A DNA stretch of 64,000 nucleotides from Hydrogenophaga aromaticivorans (GCF_013387465.1 NZ_VYGV01000028.1:1-64000); one strand, 5' to 3'. Shown: positions 25,401-33,933, counted from the stretch's first letter. The notes: a model not told the origin generated them from the sequence alone. Numbers and translations are program-made.

Positions 25401-25949
25401 GGTGTCGCGGCAGGAGCCGCTTTTGAGCTTGAGCGTTTCTTCGGGCGTCTGCACGCCCGGCTCCATGCGGATGGTGTACGAGATGTCGCGCTGGAGCATC
25501 TGGTTCACGTCGACCAGGAAGTCGATGGTGCGGCGCTTCTTCATGTCCACCCGGGCGAGGTAGGCCTTGAGCTCTTCGGTGAGCGGCGCGGTGGCCAGGT
25601 AGGGCGCGAGTTCCTGCAGCTGCGAGGCGTCGTAGCTGAACGGGAATTCTTCGGCGCGCGGCTCCAGGAAAAAGTCAAAGGGGTTGTGCACCGCCATCTC
25701 GACCACCAGGTCGATCGTGACCTTGAACTCGGTGGTGGGTTCGGGGAACACCAGGCGGGCCTGGTAGTTGGCAAACGGGTCCTGCTGCCAGTTGATGAAG
25801 TGGCCCGCCGGTTCGATCTTCTGCGAGTACGACAGCACCTTGGTGCGGCTGTGTGGCGCCGGGCGCAGACGCACCACCTGGGGACCGAGTTTGACCAGGC
25901 GGTCGTACCGATAATGGGTGATGTGGCTCAGGGCAACATGAATGGCCAT
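22437..25949 (-). CDS. large transglutaminase / DUF2126 protein (locus A)
   Basis: A 1170-residue protein. Residues 1-300 form a transglutaminase module with the triad Cys180 (KSGSCRDTGW), His229 (DLHAWCEVF) and Asp245 (GLDPTSG). The remaining about 850 residues are the DUF2126 region, of unknown fold but full of conserved-looking blocks such as GGEPTYVA, GQGKWYPGEQLPRW, NIHPSSSWPEL and DGRHTGTGGGNHFVLGG. Its ligase-like feel is an impression only. The start ATG at 25949 gives the conserved MAIHVALSHITHYRYD; an open frame continues far upstream but lacks gene character and lies over comEC. It is first gene of a three-gene operon comparable with Rv2566-Rv2567-Rv2569c. Confidence 0.87.
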   Translation of the reverse strand: MAIHVALSHITHYRYDRLVKLGPQVVRLRPAPHSRTKVLSYSQKIEPAGHFINWQQDPFANYQARLVFPEPTTEFKVTIDLVVEMAVHNPFDFFLEPRAEEFPFSYDASQLQELAPYLATAPLTEELKAYLARVDMKKRRTIDFLVDVNQMLQRDISYTIRMEPGVQTPEETLKLKSGSCRDTGWLLVQMLRHLGLAARFVSGYLIQLTPDVKAIDGPSGPEKDFTDLHAWCEVFLPGAGWIGLDPTSGLLAGEGHIPLACTPQPSSAAPVEGAMDKCEVEFEHHMGVTRVYESPRVTKPYTEEQWAGVVALGEKVDADLEKHDVRLTMGGEPTYVATADRDAAEWNTDALGPTKRGYATELLGRLRERYGVGGFVHMGQGKWYPGEQLPRWALSIFWRADGEPCWNNPALLADERDAAKYDSEDASRFTQALARQLGLSTQFITPGFEDTWYYLWRERRLPVNVDPFDAKLDDELERARLRRVFTQGLDATVGYVLPLMANDHIPLSGNGKGGEGYHRVSGTVWSTGPWFFRDERMYLVPGDSPMGYRLPLDSLPWVSAADYPYHIEQDPHTPRDPLPAGAVLKHQVSPHSIGGGFAEGGTVSLQGTDFDPAGGPAMDGQGAGRSGLGPTPAQALSSRFPQRNESAAWLTRTALVVEARDPHRANGPKAEKAGGGKNQHLYVFMPPMQRLEDYLDLLSAVEATADQLGMTIVLEGYPPPRDPRLKMLQVTPDPGVIEVNIHPSSSWPELVERTEFLYDAAFETRLCAEKFMTDGRHTGTGGGNHFVLGGATPADSPFLRRPELLGSLVAYWHNHPSLSYLFSGLFIGPTSQAPRVDEARNDQLYELEIALQEIEKNRQTHGQDMPPWLVDRTLRNILIDVTGNTHRSEFCIDKLFSPDSPTGRLGLLELRAFEMPPHARMSIAQQLLLRAMVSRFWQKPWSGKLTRWGTELHDRYLLPTFIRMDFEDVLAELAEFGYPLDMAWFEPHFEFRFPLVGEVSARGIELTLRSALEPWHVMGEEGAPGGTVRYVDSSLERIEVRVSGYNDSRYVITCNGRAIPMQSTGTVGEFVSGVRYKAWSPPSALHPSIPSHAPLTFDIVDTWMQRSLGGCQYHVAHPGGRNYDTFPINAYEAESRRMSRFFQMGHTAGKMVVAPATPSREFPFTLDLRH

Positions 25950-26093
25950 GCTGGTGTCTTTCAACAGGGGGGAATAAACGATGGGACCGCGGACAAGCGC
26001 ATTGTCATCGCGGCTTGCTGCCATGCTAGCAAGTCTTGCGCCACAGCTGTGTGACAGCACCGCCGTGTGCGGACCCAGAGAGCTGACCTGAGC

Positions 26094-28592
26094 ATGGCGG
26101 TTCTGGCGCTGGCCTGGCTGCCCGGGTGGGTGCTCGGGGTCGCCTGGCAGTTGCAGCAGGCCTCCCTCTGGCCCTGGCAAGGGTATGCGGCGCTGCTGCT
26201 GGCCAGCGGGCTGCTGATGGCCGGGCTGCTCTGGCGCGGCGCCAGGGGTGGGCACCAGGCCGCGTGGCTTCTGGTGCTGGCCATGGCCGCCGGTGCGTGG
26301 GCGGGCGCGGGCATGACCGGCGTGCGGGCGGCGCACTTTGCCTCGCAGGCGCTGGACCCGGCCCTGCAAGGCCTTGACGTCGTGGTCACCGGGCGCATCG
26401 ACTCGATGCCACGGCGCCATGCCGAAGGTGCCCGTTTCGAACTGGCGGTGGAGTCGGCCGCCCACCATGGCCGACCGGTGCGCTTGCCCCCATTGCTGCA
26501 GCTGGCCTGGTACAGCCGGGTGGTGGCCGCGGGTGGTGGGCCTGCCTCCGGCCCCGACTGGCGAGCGGGTGAGCACTGGCGCTTGACGGTGCGGCTGAGC
26601 GCGCCCCACGGCAACGCCAATCCGCACGGCTTCGACCGCGAGCGCTGGCTCTGGGAAAACGGCATCGGCGCCACCGGCTACGTGCGCAACGGACCACGCG
26701 ATCCGCTCCCACAGCGGCTGGCGGGCCAGGGCTGGTACCCGTTGGAAGCCATGCGCCAGACGGTCGGCGAGCGCATCGCCGGCCGGGTGGATGATCCCCG
26801 CAGCGCTGGCGTGCTCGCCGCCCTCGTGGTGGGCGATCAGAGTGCCATTGAGCGCTCTGACTGGGACCTCTTCCGGACCACGGGTGTGGCCCACCTCATG
26901 AGCATCTCGGGTCTGCACGTGACCATGTTCGCCTGGCTCGCGATCTGGCTGGTGGGTGGCCTCTGGCGCCGTCTGGCGTTTGTCTGGCCGCAGGCCCTGC
27001 TGGCGGTGCCCGTGCCCTGGGCCGCGGGCTTGGGCGGTGTGGCGCTGGCGGCGGCGTATGCCCTGTTTTCGGGCTGGGGCGTGCCCTCGCAGCGCACCGT
27101 TCTGATGCTGGCGGTGGTGGTGGGTCTGCGCCTGCTGGCCCGCCAGTGGCCATGGCCCGTGGTCTGGCTGTTGGCCATGGCCGCTGTGTTGCTGCTCGAT
27201 CCCTGGGCGCTGTTGCAGCCCGGTTTCTGGCTCAGCTTCGTGGCCGTGGCGATCCTGTTTGCGACCGACCCGGGGCGGCGCATCCGCCACGAAAGCGCAC
27301 CGTTTGACGGGCACGAGGTGCCCACCCGCACCCGGCGGCTGATGGCCGCGTCGCTGGGCATGCTGCGCGAACAATCGGTGGTCACGGTGGCCCTGGCGCC
27401 ACTCTCGCTGTTGCTGTTTGGCCAGTTTTCGCTCGTCAGCCTGGTGGCCAACCTGCTGGCAATCCCGTGGGTCACGCTGGTGATCACACCGCTGGCAGTG
27501 CTGGGGGTGGCGGTGCCGGCCTTCTGGGATCTGGCCGCGCTGGCGGTGCAGGGGCTGGGCGGCTGGCTGGCCTGGCTCGCGCAATGGCCATCTGCCGCCG
27601 TGTTCCGGCCCATACCGCCTTTGCCGCTGGCGCTGGCCGGCGTGCTGGGCGGCGCCCTGCTGGTGATGCGCTGGCCCTGGGCCACCCGGCTGGCCGGACT
27701 GGTGCTGTTGTGGCCGGTGCTGAGCTGGCAACCGCCGCGCCCGGCGCCGGGGGAGTTTGATGTGATGGCGCTCGACGTGGGGCAGGGCAGCGCGGTGCTG
27801 GTGCGCACGTCCGGGCACAGCCTGCTGTACGACACCGGGCCCCGCTATTCGCCCTCCAGCGACGCCGGGCAGCGCATCGTGGTGCCGCTGCTGCGCGCGC
27901 TGGGTGAGCGGCCCGACACGGTGGTGGTGAGCCACCGCGACAGCGACCACGCCGGCGGCTCCGCAGCGGTGCAGACCGAATGGCCCGAAGCCCGCTGGCT
28001 GTCGTCCTTCGATGCCGACCCGGCCCGGCGCTGCACCGCAGGACAACGCTGGACCTGGGAGGGGGTGGACTTCGAAATCCTCCACCCGTCCCCCGAAGAC
28101 TTCGGCCCCGACGGCGCCGGGCGCTTGCCGAGCAACGCCATGTCCTGCGTGCTGCGGGTCGGTCACGCGCGCCAGAGCGTCTGGCTGAGCGGCGATCTGG
28201 ACGCCGATCGCGAAACCCGGCTGGCGCTGGCGCGACCGGACCTGAGGGTGACCCTGCTGCTGGCGCCGCACCACGGCAGCCTCACGTCCAGCAGCCCCGC
28301 GCTGCTCAACACGCTGGCGCCGGCGTGGGCGCTGGTGCAGGCGGGCTACCGCAACCGATTCAACCATCCCGCGCCCGCGGTGCTGGCGCGCTACCGCGAG
28401 CGGGGCATGCGCTGGGTCGCAACGCCGGACTGTGGTGCCGCCACCTGGCGCAGCGACGTGCCCGGCACCGTGGTTTGCCAGCGCGAAGCGGCACGCCGGT
28501 ACTGGCACCACCGCGGCGAGGCCAGCCAACCGGCCGAACCGGTCCTGGCGCCGGTGCCCGAAGGCGATCGCGGTTCGGCACCCGCGCACTGA
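26094..28592 (+). CDS. comEC: ComEC/Rec2 DNA-uptake channel protein
   Basis: An 832-residue integral membrane protein of natural transformation, passing single-stranded DNA across the inner membrane. It has N-terminal membrane helices, then a DUF4131 OB-fold part (GLDVVVTGRIDSMPRRH), then the competence domain with LMSISGLHVTMFAW and many transmembrane segments, and a C-terminal metallo-beta-lactamase domain with VVSHRDSDHAGG and APHHGS. All three expected domains are present and full length. The ATG at 26094 is used; a GTG nine codons upstream is an alternative. It sits between the two transglutaminase/ATP-grasp loci and is transcribed away from the DUF2126 gene. The C-terminal tail after the MBL domain is short. 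Confidence 0.9.
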   Translation: MAVLALAWLPGWVLGVAWQLQQASLWPWQGYAALLLASGLLMAGLLWRGARGGHQAAWLLVLAMAAGAWAGAGMTGVRAAHFASQALDPALQGLDVVVTGRIDSMPRRHAEGARFELAVESAAHHGRPVRLPPLLQLAWYSRVVAAGGGPASGPDWRAGEHWRLTVRLSAPHGNANPHGFDRERWLWENGIGATGYVRNGPRDPLPQRLAGQGWYPLEAMRQTVGERIAGRVDDPRSAGVLAALVVGDQSAIERSDWDLFRTTGVAHLMSISGLHVTMFAWLAIWLVGGLWRRLAFVWPQALLAVPVPWAAGLGGVALAAAYALFSGWGVPSQRTVLMLAVVVGLRLLARQWPWPVVWLLAMAAVLLLDPWALLQPGFWLSFVAVAILFATDPGRRIRHESAPFDGHEVPTRTRRLMAASLGMLREQSVVTVALAPLSLLLFGQFSLVSLVANLLAIPWVTLVITPLAVLGVAVPAFWDLAALAVQGLGGWLAWLAQWPSAAVFRPIPPLPLALAGVLGGALLVMRWPWATRLAGLVLLWPVLSWQPPRPAPGEFDVMALDVGQGSAVLVRTSGHSLLYDTGPRYSPSSDAGQRIVVPLLRALGERPDTVVVSHRDSDHAGGSAAVQTEWPEARWLSSFDADPARRCTAGQRWTWEGVDFEILHPSPEDFGPDGAGRLPSNAMSCVLRVGHARQSVWLSGDLDADRETRLALARPDLRVTLLLAPHHGSLTSSSPALLNTLAPAWALVQAGYRNRFNHPAPAVLARYRERGMRWVATPDCGAATWRSDVPGTVVCQREAARRYWHHRGEASQPAEPVLAPVPEGDRGSAPAH

Positions 28593-28669
28593 AAGAAGCA
28601 CCTGTTTGGTGCCGAAAGTGGTGTCCCTGGCCCAGTCCTTGCTATGCTGTGATCAGGAGAAAAAAGCCC

Positions 28670-30109
28670 ATGAGCCGACCCATGTTTGACGAAATGAACG
28701 CCACGCCCACCGAGGTGCGGGCCCACTATGAAAACTACGCTCGCTGGCTGGCGCAGCAACCCCCGGAGGTGATGGCCGCTCGACGGGAAGAAGCTGAGAT
28801 GATCTTCCGCCGCGTCGGCATCACCTTCGCGGTGTACGGCGCCAAGGACGAAGACGGCTCGGGCACCGAGCGCCTGATTCCCTTCGACCTGATCCCGCGC
28901 ATCATTCCCGCCCATGAGTGGCGCACCATGGAAGAAGGTCTGGTGCAACGCGTGAACGCGCTCAACCGCTTCATCCACGACGTCTACCACGACCAGGAAA
29001 TCATCAAGGCGGGCATCGTGCCGGCCGACCAGATCTTCCAGAACGCGCAGTTCCGCCCCGAGATGATGGGCGTGGACGTGCCCGGCGGCGTGTACTCGCA
29101 CATTTCCGGTGTGGATATCGTGCGTGCGCCCAATGCGCAGGGTGAGGGCGAGTACTACGTGCTCGAAGACAACCTGCGCGTGCCCAGCGGCGTGAGCTAC
29201 ATGCTCGAAGACCGCAAGATGATGATGAGGCTCTTCCCCGACCTGTTCGGCCAGAACCGTGTGGCACCGGTCGCGCACTACCCCGACCTGCTGCTGGAAA
29301 CGCTGCGCGCCGTGAGCCCGGCCACCACCGCCGAGCCGACGGTGGTGGTGCTCACGCCCGGCATGTACAACAGCGCCTACTTCGAACACGCCTTCCTCGC
29401 CCAGCAGATGGGCGTGGAACTGGTTGAAGGCCAGGACCTGTTCGTCAAGGACAACTTCGTCTACATGCGCACCACCAAGGGACCCAAGCGCGTGGACGTG
29501 ATCTACCGCCGTGTGGACGACGACTTCCTCGATCCGCTGGTGTTCCGCCCCACGTCCACGCTGGGCTGCGCCGGCCTGCTGGGCGTGTACCGCAGCGGCA
29601 ACGTGACCATCTGCAACGCGGTGGGCACCGGTATTGCGGATGACAAGTCGATCTACCCCTACGTGCCCAAGATGATCGAGTTCTACCTGGGCCAGAAGCC
29701 GATCCTGAACAACGTGCCGACCTTCATGGGGCGCAATCCGGACGATCTGAAATACATGCTTGACAACATGGCCGAGCTGGTGGTCAAAGAGGTGCACGGT
29801 GCCGGCGGCTACGGCATGCTGGTGGGGCCGGCGTCCACCAAGGCCGAGGTCGAAGAGTTCCGCGCCGTGGTGAGGGCCAAGCCCGAAGGCTACATCGCAC
29901 AACCCACGCTCAGCCTCTCGACCTGCCCGACCTATGTGGAGAGCGGCGTGGCGCCGCGCCACATCGACCTGCGTCCCTTCGTGCTGAGTGGCAAGGAGGT
30001 GCAGATGGTGCCCGGCGGCCTGACCCGCGTGGCGCTGAAAGAAGGCTCGCTCGTCGTCAACTCGTCACAGGGCGGCGGTACAAAAGACACTTGGATACTG
30101 GAAGACTGA
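28670..30109 (+). CDS. circularly permuted ATP-grasp protein (locus B)
   Basis: A 479-residue stand-alone DUF404/DUF407-type ATP-grasp ligase. Family blocks are visible: GITFAVYG, LIPFDLIPRIIPAHEW, VLEDNLRVPSGVSYMLEDR, LTPGMYNSAYFEHAFLA, RRVDDDFLDPL and KEVHGAGGYGMLVGP. It is homologous to the first half of the fusion at 19581-22268 but clearly diverged. The start ATG at 28670 lies downstream of AGGAG; a TATGCT hexamer at 28643-28648 may be a -10 box. The alpha-E gene follows with a 2-bp gap, so the pair is translationally close. The predicted activity is amide-bond ligation; the substrate is unknown. Confidence 0.87.
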   Translation: MSRPMFDEMNATPTEVRAHYENYARWLAQQPPEVMAARREEAEMIFRRVGITFAVYGAKDEDGSGTERLIPFDLIPRIIPAHEWRTMEEGLVQRVNALNRFIHDVYHDQEIIKAGIVPADQIFQNAQFRPEMMGVDVPGGVYSHISGVDIVRAPNAQGEGEYYVLEDNLRVPSGVSYMLEDRKMMMRLFPDLFGQNRVAPVAHYPDLLLETLRAVSPATTAEPTVVVLTPGMYNSAYFEHAFLAQQMGVELVEGQDLFVKDNFVYMRTTKGPKRVDVIYRRVDDDFLDPLVFRPTSTLGCAGLLGVYRSGNVTICNAVGTGIADDKSIYPYVPKMIEFYLGQKPILNNVPTFMGRNPDDLKYMLDNMAELVVKEVHGAGGYGMLVGPASTKAEVEEFRAVVRAKPEGYIAQPTLSLSTCPTYVESGVAPRHIDLRPFVLSGKEVQMVPGGLTRVALKEGSLVVNSSQGGGTKDTWILED

Positions 30110-30111
30110 TC

Positions 30112-31074
30112 ATGCTTTCACGCACCGCCGACCACCTTTTCTGGATGTCCCGCTACACCGAGCGCGCCGAAAACACCGCACGCATGCTCGACATCAACTA
30201 CCAGACCTCGCTGCTGCCGCAGTCGGCTGCCGTGGCCCAGGTGGGCTGGGAAGGGCTGCTGGTCATCAGCGAGCTGCTGCCCACCTACACCGCCAAGTAC
30301 GGCAAGGACATCACGCCGCGCAACGTCATGGATTTCATGGTGCGCGACGAGTCCAACCCGTCGAGCATCTGCTCCTGCCTGCGCGCGGCCCGCGAAAACG
30401 CGCGGGCCGTGCGCGGCGCGCTGACCACCGAGCTGTGGGAAACGCAGAACGCCACCTGGCTCAAACTGGCGGGTTACCTCAAGACCAAGGAGTTCGAACG
30501 CGATCCGGGCGCTTTCTTCGAATGGGTCAAGCACCGCTCGCACCTTTCGCGCGGCGTGGCCGTGGGCACCATGCTGCAGGACGAGGCCTTCCACTTCTAC
30601 CGCATGGGTTCGTTCCTGGAGCGGGCCGACAACACGGCGCGCCTGCTCGACGTGAAGTTCCACGCCGTGCAGAGCGACTTTTTTGGTGCCGCCAGCGCGC
30701 AGGATCAGGAGTACGATTTCTACCACTGGAGCGCGATCCTGCGCTCGGTGTCCGGCTTCGAGGTCTACCGCAAGGTCTACCGCGACGTGATCACGCCCGA
30801 GCGCGTCGCCGAGCTGCTGATCCTGCGCCCCGACATGCCGCGCAGTCTGGCCGCCAGCCTGAACGAGGTGGTGAGCAATCTCGCTGTGGTGGCCAACGAC
30901 ACCTCGGGCGAGACCCTGCGCCGTGCTGGCAAGCTCAAGGCCGACCTGCAATATGCCCGCATCGACGAGATCCTTTCCACCGGCCTGCACGCCTTCCTGA
31001 CGCAGTTCCTGGACCGCGTGAACGAACTCGGGGGGCGGATCAGCCAGGACTTCCTGGTGCCGACGGTGCACTGA
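30112..31074 (+). CDS. alpha-E domain protein (locus B)
   Basis: A 320-residue all-helical DUF403 protein. It opens with MLSRTADHLFWMSRYTERAE, the signature shared with the C-terminal part of the locus A fusion, and carries FYRMGSFLERADNTARLLD later. The function of alpha-E domains is not known; they almost always accompany circularly permuted ATP-grasp and transglutaminase genes and may bind the ligase or its product. It starts 2 bp after the ATP-grasp stop. The transglutaminase gene follows after 181 bp containing a repeat and a strong hairpin. Confidence 0.87.
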   Translation: MLSRTADHLFWMSRYTERAENTARMLDINYQTSLLPQSAAVAQVGWEGLLVISELLPTYTAKYGKDITPRNVMDFMVRDESNPSSICSCLRAARENARAVRGALTTELWETQNATWLKLAGYLKTKEFERDPGAFFEWVKHRSHLSRGVAVGTMLQDEAFHFYRMGSFLERADNTARLLDVKFHAVQSDFFGAASAQDQEYDFYHWSAILRSVSGFEVYRKVYRDVITPERVAELLILRPDMPRSLAASLNEVVSNLAVVANDTSGETLRRAGKLKADLQYARIDEILSTGLHAFLTQFLDRVNELGGRISQDFLVPTVH

Positions 31075-31075
31075 A

Positions 31076-31152
31076 GCCCCCACACTCCACCGCTGCGCGG
31101 GTCGTTGCCCCCCGAGGGGGCTGATCCGCCTTGGGGCGGCCCGGCGGCGGAT
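31076..31152 (+). repeat. stop-linked GC-rich hairpin repeat, copy 4 (variant)
   Basis: The only copy following a plus-strand gene, and accordingly reversed: CCCCCACACTCCACCGC, then CCCCCCGAGGGGG, then a GCCTTGGGGCGGCCCGGCGG arm. It starts 1 base after the alpha-E stop. It is more diverged than the others, since the CCGGCAAAGCCGG stem is not intact. Confidence 0.6.
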
Positions 31153-31165
31153 CGGTCTCCCAAAG

Positions 31166-31193
31166 CCTGCCGACCGCCCCAGCGGTCGGCAGG
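31166..31193. terminator. 12-bp perfect GC hairpin upstream of transglutaminase gene
   Basis: CCTGCCGACCGC pairs with GCGGTCGGCAGG around a CCCA loop. It lies 92 bp after the alpha-E stop and 62 bp before the next start. There is no T-run, so it may be a processing or attenuation structure rather than a plain intrinsic terminator. Confidence 0.45.
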
Positions 31194-31255
31194 TACCATG
31201 CGGTTCGCTGGGATGACCGGGGGCATTTCCCCGGACCGATCCCGGGATCTTCCGC

Positions 31256-32122
31256 ATGAAACTCGTCATTCACCACAACACCCGCTTCACCTACAGCCAG
31301 CCGCTGCTCTACACGGTGCAGACCCTGCATTTGTGGCCCGTCAGCAGCGTCTGCCAGACGGTGGAGTTCTGGGACATCCGCACCCCGGGCACACTGCACA
31401 GCCAGCCCGACGCCGAGGGCAACCGGGTGCACAGCTTCAGCCTCGTCGCCCGACCCGAGCAGGGGCTGCGGGACAACAGCATCGTGGCCTGGGGCACGGT
31501 GTCCACCCACGGCGTGGCCGAATTCACGGACACCGGGTTGTTGCCGCACCCGGCCTTTTACCTGCGCTCCACGGCGCTGGCCGAACCCCACCCGCGCCTG
31601 GCGGCCTGGGCGCGCTCGGTGGTGCCTTCGTTGACCGCGACACTGGATGCCGGGCGGTTGCCCGCCGTGGCCGATCTGGTGGCGCTCGCGGGGGCGGTCG
31701 CCGACCGGGTGCGCTACCGCAAGGGATCGACCAACGTGGAGACCACCGCGCTGGAAGCCTTTGACTGGGAACTCGGCGTGTGCCAGGACCAGGCGCATGT
31801 GATGGTGGCGGTGTGCCGCAGCATCGGCCTGCCGGCGCGTTACGTGAGTGGCTATTTTTACGCGGCCAATGAGCCCGATCTGGCCAGCCACGCCTGGGCC
31901 GACGTGTGTCTCGATCCCGCGACCCGCCGCTGGATCAGCCTGGACGTGACCCACCGCTGCCCCACCGATCAGCGCCACATCCGCCTGGCCGCCGCAACCG
32001 ACTACACCGCCTGCCTGCCCGTCAAGGGCCTGCGCCGCGGCGGTGGCGAAGAAAGCATGGCGGTGGACATCCGCATCGGGCCCTGGACCGACGCGGACGA
32101 GCCGGGCCGGTCTCAGGGCTGA
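31256..32122 (+). CDS. transglutaminase family protein (locus B)
   Basis: A 288-residue transglutaminase-like protein, shorter than its locus A counterpart and without the acidic insertion. The triad is intact: Cys176 in ELGVCQDQAH, His212 in ASHAWADV and Asp230 in WISLDVTH. The N-terminus MKLVIHHNTRFTYSQPL is the family-typical beta region and no signal peptide is seen. It completes a second ATP-grasp/alpha-E/transglutaminase set. Its 3' end overlaps the convergent DUF2062 gene by 10 bp. Confidence 0.85.
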   Translation: MKLVIHHNTRFTYSQPLLYTVQTLHLWPVSSVCQTVEFWDIRTPGTLHSQPDAEGNRVHSFSLVARPEQGLRDNSIVAWGTVSTHGVAEFTDTGLLPHPAFYLRSTALAEPHPRLAAWARSVVPSLTATLDAGRLPAVADLVALAGAVADRVRYRKGSTNVETTALEAFDWELGVCQDQAHVMVAVCRSIGLPARYVSGYFYAANEPDLASHAWADVCLDPATRRWISLDVTHRCPTDQRHIRLAAATDYTACLPVKGLRRGGGEESMAVDIRIGPWTDADEPGRSQG

Positions 32123-32706
32123 TCGGCCGACGGCTTCAACCGGGTGACCCGGTCCTTCAGGCGGCGCGAACGGCTCCAGCGCACGCGCAAGGTCCAGATC
32201 GCGCTGATGATGAAATACACCGCCAGGCCGCTCACGGTGGCCACGATGGCCAGGCCCACCACCAGCGGTTTGCCGACCGTCGCCAGCCGCCGCAGCGCAC
32301 CCTCCAGACGGTCTTTCCACCCTTCGGCCTGCTGTGTTTTCACGGCCCGCTCCAGCAAGGCGCTGGCTTGCGCTTCGGTGAGTGGCGGTTCGCCGAGCAC
32401 GGCCTTGCCGACGCGATAAGCCCCGTAGTAGACCGGGCCGAAGGTCACCGGGTTGGTCACCAGGGTGCTGGCCACGGCCATGGGCAGGTTGGCCCGCAGG
32501 ATGACGGCGGCGGCGGCCGACAGGGGCATCTGTGCCACCGGGACCAGCAGCCCGAAAAAGATGCCCAGCGCCAGCCCCATGGCAATGCCCTTGCGGCTGA
32601 AGTGCCACAGGCGGGGGTGGTGCAGGGTCGGCCCCAGCCAGCGCAACCAGCGGTTGTTGCGGATGCTGTCGGGGGAGGGCAGCCAGGCCTTGAGGCGCTT
32701 TTTCAT
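32113..32706 (-). CDS. DUF2062 membrane protein
   Basis: A 197-residue predicted inner-membrane protein of the DUF2062 family. A basic N-terminus is followed by ALGIFFGLLVPVAQMPLSAAAA and TLVTNPVTFGPVYYGAYRVG, the family core of two hydrophobic segments, and a third membrane segment near residues 145-165, ending in an Arg-rich cytoplasmic tail. The function is unknown. It shares 10 bp with the 3' end of the convergent transglutaminase gene and is 100 bp downstream of mltB on the same strand. Confidence 0.78.
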   Translation of the reverse strand: MKKRLKAWLPSPDSIRNNRWLRWLGPTLHHPRLWHFSRKGIAMGLALGIFFGLLVPVAQMPLSAAAAVILRANLPMAVASTLVTNPVTFGPVYYGAYRVGKAVLGEPPLTEAQASALLERAVKTQQAEGWKDRLEGALRRLATVGKPLVVGLAIVATVSGLAVYFIISAIWTLRVRWSRSRRLKDRVTRLKPSADQP

Positions 32707-32806
32707 GGGGGGCCGGTGTGGGCGTCAGGTGAATGGGTGAGAGTCGGGCAAGCCGGAATGGTTTCACGCTCCGGTGGTCCCCGCTCGGGCTGACCGGACC
32801 ACCCTG

Positions 32807-33913
32807 TCAGCGCCAGGGCAGACCGGCCTGCACCGCTTCACCCAGTTCGATCACCGCCAGGGCGTAGTAGCTGCTCCAGTTGTAGCGGGTGACGGTGTAG
32901 AAGTTGTCGGTGCCCGCCACGTAGCTGGGCGGGCCACCGCCGTTGGCGGGGTCGCCGTTCTGCAGCTCGACGAGCGCGAGTTTGCCGGTGTGTTCAAGCG
33001 CCGCACCTTCGAGCACGGCGCCCTTGGCGGTGAAGCTCTCGACGCTGAAGCTGGGCAGGATGTCGGGCGCGAGCAGGGTGTCCAGGTCGACGCCCTGGCC
33101 CGCGAGCGTGACGGGGTAGTGCGTGGGCATGCCGGGCAACCAGCCGAAGGTCTTAAAGTAGTTGGCCACGGAACCGATCACGTCGCTCGTGCTGTTGAAC
33201 AGGTCGATCCGGTCGTCGCGGTCGTAGTCGATGGCGTATTTTACCCAGCTGCTGGGCATGAACTGGGGCCAGCCCATGGCACCGGCGTAGCTGCCGCGGG
33301 CGCTCTGCGGGTCCATGCCGGTGCGGTGCGCCAGGCTGAGGAATTGCTCCAGCTCGGCGCGGAAAAACTCGGTGCGCGCCTGGGCGCGCGGGTGGCTGGC
33401 CGGGAAGTCGAACGCCAGCGTGGTGAGGCTGTCGATCACGCGGAAGGTGCCCGTGTGGCGGCCGTAGAGCGTCTCCACACCGATCACGCCGACGATCAGG
33501 CTGGCGGGCACGCCGAACTCGGCTTCGGCCCGCTCCAGCGTCTCGCGGTTGGCCAGCCAGAACTGGCGGCCGGCCTCAATGCGGATCGGTTCGACAAAGC
33601 GGGCGCGGTAGACCGACCAGTTTTTGGGCGTTCCCGTCGGGGCGGGGGCCATGAGGCGCACCGCCTGGGGCAGGTGCTGCGCCTGCCCGATCTGTTGCCG
33701 GACCCAGTCGGGGTCGAGGTTGCGCCGCTGCGCCAGGTCGGTGGCAAAAGCCATCGCAGCTTCATGGTTGGCGTAAAAAAAGACGGGTGCGGCCGCCAGG
33801 GCCAGCGACGCCGGTCGCCGTTTGGCGGCGCTGGAAGCCGCCACGCCGAACGGCAACAGCAGCAGGCTCAGCGCGAGCCCGGCCAGGGCACCGTGGCCGA
33901 GACCACCGGACAT
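32807..33913 (-). CDS. mltB: lytic murein transglycosylase B
   Basis: A 368-residue periplasmic peptidoglycan-cleaving enzyme of the MltB (SltB) family. The catalytic Glu is in VIGVETLYGRHTG; GSYAGAMGWPQFMPSSW and the SVANYFKTFGW block are diagnostic. The N-terminus has a hydrophobic signal ending in an Ala-rich region; no lipobox Cys is seen, so it is soluble rather than a lipoprotein. The ATG at 33913 is used, but a TTG at 33937 overlaps the upstream tgpA-like stop as TTGA with AAGG before it, so a coupled non-ATG start is possible. It is probably the last gene of the moxR-DUF58-tgpA run. Confidence 0.85.
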   Translation of the reverse strand: MSGGLGHGALAGLALSLLLLPFGVAASSAAKRRPASLALAAAPVFFYANHEAAMAFATDLAQRRNLDPDWVRQQIGQAQHLPQAVRLMAPAPTGTPKNWSVYRARFVEPIRIEAGRQFWLANRETLERAEAEFGVPASLIVGVIGVETLYGRHTGTFRVIDSLTTLAFDFPASHPRAQARTEFFRAELEQFLSLAHRTGMDPQSARGSYAGAMGWPQFMPSSWVKYAIDYDRDDRIDLFNSTSDVIGSVANYFKTFGWLPGMPTHYPVTLAGQGVDLDTLLAPDILPSFSVESFTAKGAVLEGAALEHTGKLALVELQNGDPANGGGPPSYVAGTDNFYTVTRYNWSSYYALAVIELGEAVQAGLPWR

Positions 33914-33933
33914 CGAAAAAACAGACTTGAAGA

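Noticed and set aside
22692-26054. 1120-codon plus-strand open frame opposite the DUF2126 gene
   Set aside because: Mirror frame of a real GC-rich gene; composition is His/Val/Gly/Arg-rich without domain motifs, while the minus strand shows a complete transglutaminase triad.
25950-28601. Extension of the DUF2126 gene frame to more than 2000 codons
   Set aside because: The extra about 880 codons lie antisense to comEC, have low-complexity Gln/His/Arg composition, and the family start MAIHVALSHITHYRYD is at 25949.
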